Shown here: positions 55,692 through 64,000 of the stretch, one piece after another
Numbering within the stretch: the stretch's first letter is position 1
Layout: each line of letters opens with the position of its first letter
Assembly (NCBI GenBank): GCA_003024175.1
Contig: MDYQ01000060.1
Span: forward strand, 39,289-103,288
Source: Planoprotostelium fungivorum
Taxonomy: Eukaryota; Evosea; Variosea; Cavosteliida; Cavosteliaceae
Length of the DNA: 64,000 nucleotides
Direction of reading: 5' to 3'
Position numbers and translations under genes: made by a program
Notes under the pieces: model-generated
Seen by the model: only the letters and a program-made list of their open reading frames with translations
Database searches by the model: none
What the model was told of the DNA's origin: nothing

Positions 55692-58165
55692 TTACTTCGT
55701 GTTGCCTCTCAGTTCCTCCAACTTGTCGACCACTGAATCGATGGACGGTCTCGATCTAGGTTGGCGGCTCATCATCCTGCATCATGTCACTCTCCACTCT
55801 CCCTTCTCCTCTCACCTGCCCAGGAGGAGTATCATGCCATAGTCGTTGACCTTCTTCAAACTCTCTTGAATGGCATCGTTGAACGTCTTCTCCTGCCTCA
55901 TGGTCCTCTCAGGTATCTCCTCCATCGTCACTGTCTTCCGTTGAGTCCGTGTGTCATCGTCTCATCATGATCTCACCTCCCAAGAGAATCTCGTAGAAGA
56001 TACAGGCGAGAGAATATACCTCAGAGGCCTTTCCTTCGTCTTCCCTCAAGAGGATCTCGGGTGCAGAGTAGGTCGTTGTTCCACTTCCAGCGTAGATCCA
56101 CTCTTCAAAGATGTACCTCGCCAGACCCCAGTCTGCTATCTTGGGCTTGCCTCTCACCATCAAGACGTTGCTGCTCTGTGGAGGTCAGTGGACATTGTCT
56201 CTCGTTCTTACCCTGAGGTCCAAGTGAATGACCTTTCCCTTGTGAATGCCTTGGACGGCCTCGGCCAGCTGCTGCATGACTTGCTGGATTCTAAAAGTGC
56301 TCGATCTCTCTCGAATGAAATGGTCGAGCGTGCAGTCGGCCCTGAGACGGTTCAGATGATGAGGGGGATGAGATGAGGTTCACCTTTCCATCACGGACAC
56401 CATGATGTCGTCTTCCTTCTCGGTGATGTCTCTGATGCTGAAGACTTCCTTCGTGGAGATGACTCCAGCTCTCGACACTTCTGTCTTGGACATGTCCATA
56501 GAGATGCCTCACTGCACTCTGTCAGATCTGAAACATGATGATGATGATGGACTACCTCTCGTCTGCACCAGAACGGTCCAACTTGATGGCGTAGACTCGA
56601 TCAGATTGCCAACCCTCCACAATGATGGCATAGCCGCCTCTTGCGATGACCTTTCTAAACTTGTAGTTGATGCCCTCCGTCCATTCTACCCTTCCCATGT
56701 TCACTCTGCCCCTCTCTGTGTCCATCAGTCTCGCATGGTGGAGAGACATCACCTTTTCTCTTCTCATCGACGATGATGTAAGCGGTGTGGCTCGTGAGGA
56801 CATCGCAGTGGACTACCTCTCTTTGGCACAAGAGAGTGTAGCCTTGGACCTTCCTGTGTCTCTTCAGTTTCATCACGCGATGATTTCTCTTCACATGCTC
56901 TCGATGGTCCATATGTTGAGCGTGTTTTCGATCTTGGCGACCTCCTTTCCATCCATCACGAGGTAATGGAGGTGTTCTGATTCGGTCTTGATGAGAACAT
57001 TATCCGTCTTCACGTGTCGGATGTCGAAGTCCTTCGAGGGAGGTTCCTCCAGTATGATGGACTGTGAAGACGTCAGTTACGGCTAGAAACGGAAGTATCA
57101 CCTCGTCAGATGATCCTTCCGGATGTTCTTCTTCGCTGTGGTTCTTGTTGGCTGCCTCCAGGTCTGGTGCTGGATGGATCGAATCACATTCGATCTCAGG
57201 CTGCTCTTGGATCGGAACAGAATCGGTCGGTTCTACCTCCTCCCTCTCAGGTGGAGCTTCATCTTCGCGTGGTTCCTGTCGCGAGGTGTGAGATCGTGTT
57301 CCTCTCGGTGTGACGTCTTACCTCTTCGATGACATCTCTCTCCTCATTTCCTTGTGCCTGACTGTCCGGAGAGGTGAGGGTTGGCTGTGCCTCGCAGCTG
57401 TCAACCTGTGGTTGTTAGAAGATGCGAAGTCCACGGACGAGCCGTACCTCCTGGGCTTCAGAGTTGTCTCCGTCTACGATGTGAGCGGGAGGGAGGTCTT
57501 CCGTGGTGGGGACTTCTAAAGTCTCGTTGGTGAGTGTCTCATTCGCATGAAGTTCGATATGAGAGCTGTCCAGATCGGAGGAGGGTTGTTCGATGAGCTG
57601 TTGGTGGGGTTTCTCTCTTTCCTCCTGGGATTTAGCTGCCTGGAGGTGCTCTTCGAGAAGTTTGGAGAGTGCTTCGTAACGAGCCGTCATATCAGAGAGC
57701 ATGAGGCGTGTCTGTGCGTGTCCTTCCTTCTCGGTCAAGAAGAGTCTGGTGACAAAGTCAAACATGTCTTCAGTCCTCTTCAATTCGATTTGGAGGGCAT
57801 GGGAGCTCTCCGGGGTGGGCACCTGCGGCACATTTAGATATGAGACGTGAGAAGTTAAGAGGACGAACCATATGATCATGATCTTCGGTGTTCTGCATGT
57901 CTTTGGAAGATACCAAAGATGAGTCTCCCTGTTTGTTCGTGTGAGTAGTTGTGGATGTCGGTGGTGGTCTTACCTGAGCCTCTGCTCGGACAGGTTCATC
58001 CTGAGCTTGATCTGGGATCATTGCGTTGCCATCTTCCAGGGATGCCTCCAGGAGGGTGGACTTAGCCTCTACGACTTGTTCGGTAGAAGCATCTGAGGCC
58101 GTGGCCTCATTGGACTTGATCGCACTGCTGATCCTCACGCCAAGGAGCTCGAGAGAGAAGACCAT
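55692..58165 (-). CDS. Protein kinase with coiled-coil N terminus
   Basis: The ATG at 58165 opens 'MVFSLELLGVRISSAIKS', followed by an acidic, Gln/Glu-rich coiled-coil region ('LLEEHLQAAKSQEEREKPHQ'). An inserted domain follows ('DIRHVKTDNVLIKTESEHLH'), then the kinase domain: Gly-rich 'VIARGGYAIIVEG', 'VYAIKLDR' (ATP Lys), 'KVIHLDLR' (HLD instead of HRD), 'KPKIADWGLARYI' (DWG instead of DFG) and 'TTTYSAPEILLREDEGKA'. The catalytic Asp residues are kept, so activity is plausible. 'VYSLACIFYEILLG' closes the C lobe. The stop is at 55692. The HLD and DWG variants occur in some non-RD kinases; the group is not determined. Confidence 0.8.
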
Positions 58166-58662
58166 GAGATATACGATGAAGTAGTGATTCTATAGACGTT
58201 CATGTTGGTGTGTGTTGTGCGTTTGCCAGAAACTGAAACAATGAAAATTGTGAACCCAATCGACAATTTAGCCTTCTTCTTTGCTTTTTCTAGGCTGTTT
58301 CCCAAATTTCCTCCACATTTCTGGCGACGTCAGAAGGGTGACACATCCGCCCAAGAGGCTCGTTTATGTGTACGAGTCAGACTCTAAAGGGGTTTAGAAG
58401 GTTTGGCGTGAGACGGTGGTGATCGATGAAGCTTCATCTCGCAGGGGATCGACTATCAACTTAAAGTCACTGCGTGTGCTTCGTAGACTAGACACGAAAC
58501 ACATATCGACGGGCTTCTGTCTATTCATATCACTCAACCTCAGAGGTGATCTCATGTTCCGTCATCGCAGGACACTGAATCTTAGACATACAACACTCTC
58601 ATCACTCCACCATTCCACCCTCTCCATAAAGCCCATCGTCCATCACACCTTCGTCTATCTAT
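58166..58662. other. Intergenic region between kinase and KIN17 genes
   Basis: About 500 bp, AT-richer than its neighbours, without a supported ORF. It should hold the kinase promoter and the 3' end of KIN17. An ACTCTCATCACTCCACC pyrimidine run lies near 58600. Confidence 0.35.
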
Positions 58663-60111
58663 TTATTGTGTATACAACTTGCTGAAGTCCTCGTAAGGCA
58701 GAGACACCGTTCTCCCATGATAAGGACCGTTGTCGATTCTGACTTGTCCCTTGAACTTGTCCTCTTCGATGCACTGCAGTGTGCCCTCGAAATCTCGGTA
58801 GCCTCCGTTGAGAATCAACACTTTTCCACCGAAAGAAGGGAGGACGGTCTCCAGCTGGTCTTGGTCCAATTTGATCTTGTCTCCTCCCTCGATCATCTGG
58901 ACGACTCCGACGTATTTGTCGATGACTTCTCTCACGATGGCTTTCTCCCTGCATTCTTCTCAGTCATCTGTCTCGTGATGGTGATGATGTCATCTCACTT
59001 GTAATATTTTCCGTCTTTCAGTCTCTTGTTCATGACTTTGACGACGATTCCTTCTTTCAACCAGTAGTCCGTTCGGTTCTTTCGGTCTCTCTTCCTCTCT
59101 TCTTCCATCATGATGTCTTCCATCGCGTTGGTCGTCTTCTTTATGGTCTCCTCCTTCCTCTCCTTCTGATCCCACTTGGTGTCTGCATAGTTGTTCGTTG
59201 TAGATGGTATCTCTATCACTGGCGCCTGAATCGCGGTCAGAAGGTAGACTTTAAATTGAAATGCGAGATGAGTGATCACCTTCTCGATGGGCTCAGCCTC
59301 CATGGCTTCCTCTTTTCCGTTCGTCTCTTCTTCCACAACCTCTATCTTCTTAATAGGCTTCGCGAGGGTGGGGAGCTTGCTGCCCAATCCTAATGAGAAG
59401 CCAATGGGCCTGTCTATCGGCTTCATTTCGGTGGGTTTGACCTGCCATCTGAGTCAATCTCACACAGTTAAGAGATCATGGATAGATAACGACTCACGTC
59501 GGTGACGGTGGAGTGTTGCTGTGCGTTCTTGACTCTCCTCTCGATGTCCAATTTCTCCCTCTCCGTATCATCCAATTCCATACGTTCCTTCTTCTCCGCA
59601 GCAGCTTGCCTCTCTAACAGAACGGGATCTCTCTCGATGTATGTGATGTACCAGCCCTTAGGAGTTTCCTCCACCTACAAAATGTTCAATCGTTCACGTA
59701 AAGATGGATAAGACCTCTACACACCTTACATCTACCGGTTTTTCCGAGATGCATAACGAAACCAGTTAGAGTCACCCAATGTGTTGCATTCATGTGAATG
59801 TGTGTCTTGTCTTTGATGTACTCTCGATACACTACGTTAGCTTGAACGCGTGTGCTCTTAAAGTTGTTGGCTATGATGGACATCATTCCCGATTCGAATT
59901 GCTTCGAAAAGGTGTTGATGTATTTGCTAGGTTTCTCTGCGAACAGAAGCATGTTCCTCTGATGTGACTCTGATTCTACGTGACATTTGAAACCATTTGC
60001 ATCACGGCACTGTTTGCTACACATTTGACAGTACCATCTCAACTTCTGGAGTCCTTTCGCTTTGATACGATTGGCTATGGCCTTTGGTGACATAACATCG
60101 TGCTTCGGCAT
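58663..60111 (-). CDS. KIN17: KIN17 DNA/RNA-binding protein
   Basis: The start at 60111 gives 'MPKHDVMSPKAIANRIKAKG' then 'LQKLRWYCQMCSKQC', a C2H2 zinc finger ending 'HVESESHQRN'. The winged-helix-like KIN17 domain follows ('YREYIKDKTHIHMNATHWVT', 'GWYITYIERDP'), then a charged linker and a C-terminal KOW-type domain pair ('GIVVKVMNKRLKDGKYY', 'KAIVREVIDKYVGVVQMIEG', 'FEGTLQCIEEDKFKG'). Blocks align end to end with human KIN17, a nuclear protein linked to replication, repair and the spliceosome. It ends 'PYEDFSKLYTQ' at 58663. About five introns. Confidence 0.93.
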
Positions 60112-60405
60112 GTTGATTCGTTTTAATGTGGTGTGATGCCTCCCCGTCGCACTTTCGCGAGTGTTGTCGCATTTTTTAGAATACCAACCCTTGAACTGAG
60201 AACAACTCACGTCATAGAGGACAGTCACAGACATCTCGGCGCTCATCGTCCATATCAACGAGGTACAGTCTAGCCCGAGCTCTGCGGTTGGCTAATCAAA
60301 CCGCTGACAGATTCACCTCTGTGTCAGCTGCAAGTAGTATCCCTCGGAACCCAACAACAACAGCAGAGTCCGCAGTCGGAATCAGTACATTCCATCGCGA
60401 GCCTC
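60112..60405. promoter_or_regulatory. Divergent region between KIN17 and F-box-ankyrin genes
   Basis: 294 bp between start codons, containing no repeats of note. Both promoters are presumably here. Confidence 0.35.
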
Positions 60406-61646
60406 ATGCTGGATGACGTCCCAAGTGACCTTCTGACCGAGATCGTTGCGTACATCGATCCAATCAATCTCATTCCCGTCTCATTTGCCTCACGCCGGTT
60501 CTTCGTCCTCTCTTATGGAAAATACGATGTAGATATATACTGGGCTACGTATGATCAACTACCTGATGGCGGGTATGATATGATGGAGTGGTACTCTAAC
60601 GTGTTTGGCATGACCATCACGAAGACGCTGAAGGGAAAAGCAGCAGAAGAGGGGAGAATAGAAGCATTGGAGTGGATGATTTGCAATGACCTCCTCGATA
60701 CTGAGATGTACCGCAGTGCAGCAGCGTCGGGGCGCCTGCCAGTCATCCAATATCTCTTCGACGTGGGACGTCCCCCCAACAAGTGAGTCATCGGATGAAC
60801 ATTCACCTCCTGACGTCATATAGTCTCATGTTGAACGCGGCCATTTCAGAGGGCAGATTAGAAGTCGTTCAATGGCTACACGATCGCGGTTTCTCCCTCA
60901 ACTCTGCGTCTCAAGTCGCAGTCATGTCCGGCCAGATCGAGATTTTGAGATGGCTCCATGCCAAGGGCTGCCTCAAAGACGACCTCTGTGATCTCGCCGT
61001 ACGACACGCCCAGGCCGAGGCGTTGGACTTTCTCCATTCCGTTGGTCAAGAACTCAAGGAGAACATCATGCGGAGTGCAATGGACGGTTACAATCTCATG
61101 CCGATCGAGAAGAGGATCGAAGTGTTAGAGTGGCTCTACATCAGAGGTCTGGGCTGGAACCCAAACACACCGGCTCAGGAGCTCTCCCAGTGGGACTTTG
61201 TCCTCCTGCACTGGATGTTGAACAAGGAACACATGATGAACGACGACGACACCTTCTACACCCCCGCCCACACGTTGAACTTCATCATCCGAAGAGGTGT
61301 CATCATCGACAGCCCCGTCTATCGGAGAGCCCTCGACTTTGGTCCTGACGTCATGGACTGGCTCCACACACATCGCATGCCGCTGAGTGAGAAGGACTCG
61401 AACAACGTCGTACACTTTGGCAATTTAGAGGCTCTCAAGTGGCTGGTCAGTCACCGAGTACCTTGGGACGCGGGAAAACTGTGTGAGATCGCGGCACTCA
61501 AAGGACACATGCACATTCTAAAGTGGCTATACGGCCAAGGTTGCCATCCCGATATGAGTCGCATCATGCACAAGGCGAGAGAGCAGAGACAGAAGGAAGT
61601 CTATCTGTGGGCAGTATCGATGATAAAATACAACGAGTTACGATGA
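60406..61646 (+). CDS. F-box-like, ankyrin-type repeat protein
   Basis: The N terminus 'MLDDVPSDLLTEIVAYIDP' and 'INLIPVSFASRRFFVL' is an F-box-like helix pair. Then come repeats of 28-35 residues with the shape '-EAL-WL---G' ('SGRLPVIQYLFDVG', 'EGRLEVVQWLHDRGFSLN', 'SGQIEILRWLHAKGCLKDD', 'KRIEVLEWLYIRGLGW', 'KGHMHILKWLYGQGC'). One 42-nt intron (GTGAGTCATC...ATATAG) splits it near 60784. F-box plus WLH-G ankyrin-type repeats are expanded both in amoebae and in giant viruses of amoebae; here the intron and host-like codon use argue for a cellular gene. It is likely an SCF ubiquitin-ligase adaptor. Confidence 0.75.
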
Positions 61647-61936
61647 AAAGAGGATGCATCTTCTGTGATATATACGTTATCCTGCAGTGTGTCTCTGTCG
61701 TGGTGGCAAAGGACAAGTTTGTAAATCGCGGAAAGAGATAATGGACTAAGATATCTTATCTTCCCGGCTCGAGAAAAAGGAGAGAACCGTTCCATCTCTT
61801 GCCCATCTCAGACTCATCAGCCACATTCTACGTTTGAGTGTAGTTTTTGGTGAGTTCACGAGGATTATATTTCCACTCGTCTGATGTCTATATCAGATCA
61901 GATTCGTGAAGAGAGTTTAGTAAGACACTCGTAAAT
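61647..61936. other. Intergenic region between F-box-ankyrin and eIF4B genes
   Basis: 290 bp upstream of the eIF4B-like start. It has TTCACGAG and repeated GGTGAGTTCACGA (about 61850 and 61952) spaced about 100 bp; the second copy is the donor region of the first intron. Confidence 0.35.
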
Positions 61937-63958
61937 ATGGCGAGCAAGACCGGTGAGTTCACGATCTCTTCACGACCTTTCGTAAACTCACTCTCTTCAT
62001 TTAATCTGATTATGATATAGACGTTAAGAAGCCAAGCACCTCTTGGGCCGACGAAGCAGACGAAGAGACTCCCGTCGTCAGTGAGTCAACTCTCTCCGTC
62101 TTCTCATTTTAAATGATCGTTAGAGCACACCCCTGCTCCTTGGGCCAAGACTGCCGCTAAACGTGAGAACACATTTTCGCTTCGTCTCCTCTCATTCAAC
62201 CGTATGACTCCATATCAGCCGCAGCTGCCAGTGTTACGAAGGACTTCCCCACTCTGAGCGGAAAGGAGGACTTCCCTCCTCCAGGCGCCAAGTCTAAGCC
62301 AGCCGAGCCCGCTGCCTCCAGCAGATCCGAGAGGAGCTACGAGGAGCCCAGACACGATAGAGGGCCCAGGGAATCTCACAGAGGCGGAGACGACTTCAGA
62401 GGTCCCCGCGACGACGCCGCACCTCGCCGTGATTATCGCGATGAGGGTCGATCGACGAGAGAGTACCCACCCAGAGGTGAATCATCCTTCAGAGGAGGCG
62501 ACAGAAGCGAGAGAAGAGGAGGAGAAGACAGAACAGACAGCAGAAGAGACGACTTTGACTTTAGAGCCCCCGGTGGTGAGGCCAGAAGAAACAACGACGC
62601 CCCCAGCGAGATTCCCACCAGAACCTACTACTCTAGAAACACAGAAGAGGGAGAGAAGAGAAACACCTTTGGTGATCGCGATCGCGGTTTCAACTCGAGA
62701 GGTGAGGAGAAGAAGAGAGAAGGAGCTGAAAGACATAGACTCTGGCAACTCTTTCCGTGGAGGCTTCAGAGACAGCCACGACAGAGAGAGAGGAGACAGA
62801 GGAGGAGACAGAGAGTTCAGAAGAGACGATCGTCGTGAGTCCCAAATCATTTTCCCGCCCTTTCTCACCCCCACAGGCCGAGAGCCCCTCGCCCCCGTTC
62901 CCTTCCCAGAGGCTGCCCCCTTCACCGCATTCATCTCCAACCTCAGTTGGGACGTCACAGCCGATCAACTGAAGGAATACTTCCAGTCCACTCTCAACTT
63001 CAACGTGGTCTCCGTCCGAGTTCCACCCTTCAGCGATCCCAGCCGACAGAACAAGGGCTTCGGTTACGTTGAATTGGAGAGCTTGGAGGATCTCAAGAGC
63101 GTTGTAGAGCAAGGACAGACCGGCATCACCCTCCAGGAGAGAAACTTGAAGGTACTCGTGGCCACACCCGAGAACAAGCAGAGAACCGACGACGAGAGGA
63201 AGGAGAGACCCAGACTGAACCTCCAACCCAGAAGTGTCTCCCACGGTGACAACAGTGAGGATGGTTCCGGTGACTCGAGAAAGAGCAACCCCTTTGGTGC
63301 CGCAAAGCCGAGAGACGAGGCGGCCATTCTGAGGAGAAAAGAGGAAGAGAGGAAGGAGAGAGAGAAGAAGGACGGAGGAGAGGCAAAGGAGGGAGAGACC
63401 GGCGAGGAAGAAGAGGAGGGAGAGGAAGACAAGCCTCGCAGACAGGACCAGAAGCTGTACAATGCACCCAGGGGAGGAGGATACTCCAGAGGTGATGGTG
63501 AAGTTGGAATGTGTGAGATTTCTCTGAGGTGAATAGGTGGACGTGGAAGAGAAGACAGGGGACCGAGAGAAGAGAGGGCCCCCAGGGAAGACAGAGGACC
63601 GAGAGAAGACAGAGGACCGAGAGAAGACAGACCACCCAGAGAGGACAAGAGGGGAGGTTTCGGTGGTGAGGCTTGTTGTAGATGGATGAGGTGCTGATTC
63701 ATTCAGGCTCGTTCCGCGGACGTGGTGGCAGCGACAGGGGAGGCCGTAGCTTCGAGAGAAGAGACGACAGAGGCAGCAGCAGCACCAGAGGTGATCGAGC
63801 TGAGAGAGGAAGAGGAGGTCGTAGAGATACTGCCGAGAAGACAGCCGATAACAAAGTGAGTTCATAGTTAGATACATAGAAGAGAGAGCTGATAGAGATA
63901 GTTCCAAGCCAAGTCAGCCAACTTGTTTGAAACCTTGGGGGAGGAGGAGTCGAATTAA
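61937..63958 (+). CDS. eIF4B/eIF4H-like RRM translation initiation factor
   Basis: It begins 'MASKTDVKKPSTSWADEADE' (eIF4B-like 'WAD' N terminus), then 'TPAPWAKTAAK'. A long Arg/Asp/Gly/Ser region (DRGPRESHRGG-like) follows, then one RRM: 'FTAFISNLSWDVTADQLKEY' (RNP2) and 'NKGFGYVELESLEDLK' (RNP1), 'LQERNLKVLVATPEN'. After the RRM comes a charged Arg/Glu/Lys tail with 'REDRGPRED' tandem copies (63547-63650), ending 'SANLFETLGEEESN' at 63958. Introns include a short one near 62701 (GTGAGG...GAAAG) and one at 62835-62876. The plan fits eIF4B, which stimulates the eIF4A helicase during scanning. Confidence 0.8.
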
Positions 63959-64000
63959 ATGTAGTCCCCGTGTCTCGAGAATAAAAGAGAAAATGACCAA

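Noticed and set aside
60406-61646. Giant-virus insertion as source of the F-box-ankyrin gene
   Set aside because: It has a typical 42-nt host-style intron and no neighbouring viral genes.
62690-63907. 405-codon minus-strand open frame
   Set aside because: It is the antisense shadow of the Arg/Ser/Glu-rich eIF4B-like gene and has no domain.

Overview
The window is a gene-dense piece of eukaryotic nuclear DNA. It holds about 30 protein-coding genes in 64 kb on both strands. Intergenic gaps are often only 10 to 300 bp, and almost every gene is broken by many short introns, mostly 35-60 nt, starting GTGAG and ending CAG or TAG. The gene content includes a GH71 glucanase with a WSC domain, DEP-DUF547, ankyrin-BTB, BTB-BACK-discoidin, F-box-ankyrin and AP-5 zeta. 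Together with the compact intron-rich layout, this suggests a free-living amoeba, probably Amoebozoa and possibly protosteloid. That placement is an inference from gene content, not a proof.

Layout. 1-8.6 kb: the 3' part of an RNA polymerase I RPA34-like gene, a small unknown gene, a long HEAT/ARM-like protein, proteasome subunit RPN7/PSMD6 and a CacyBP-like CS-domain protein. 8.6-13.4 kb: a decayed epimerase-like locus, a poorly resolved 1.6 kb stretch, and a secreted WSC-GH71 alpha-1,3-glucanase. 13.8-25.6 kb: SAGA subunit SPT20, a predicted ankyrin-BTB-bromodomain-NET fusion, an unresolved minus-strand gene, a DEP-DUF547 protein, an FtsJ-like RNA methyltransferase and an unresolved small locus. 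25.7-28.3 kb: a spliceosome corner, with a U2 snRNA gene carrying an apparent 69-nt intron, rearranged U2 fragments and the U5 snRNP factor AAR2. 28.8-42.2 kb: RhoGAP, an EGF-like multipass membrane protein, a half-size ABCA transporter, a PI-PLC X-domain protein and AP-5 zeta. 42.4-49.2 kb: an acidic protein, a BTB-BACK-F5/8C protein, COX16, a METTL2/8-like tRNA methyltransferase and a small protein with a cyclin-binding-like motif. 49.5-64 kb: importin-alpha-like ARM protein, C2-like protein, SDR dehydrogenase, NEIL1 DNA glycosylase, a kinase, KIN17, F-box-ankyrin and eIF4B.

The genes are mostly housekeeping (transcription, splicing, translation, proteasome, DNA repair, trafficking) and are not an operon. 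Neighbours are often divergent with 75-300 bp between start codons, so shared promoters are likely.

The most notable signals are: (1) the U2 snRNA gene, whose conserved parts total about 187 nt once a 69-nt GC-AG insertion just before the branch-point-recognition sequence is removed, with a second partial U2 5' exon nearby that carries a GT donor at the same position; (2) a shared vocabulary of short palindromes (CTAC-N6-GTAG, TGACGTCA, GAAATTTC) recurring in introns of unrelated genes; and (3) the ankyrin-BTB-bromodomain-NET fusion. Exon structures were worked out by hand from reading frames and splice sites; individual junctions may be off.
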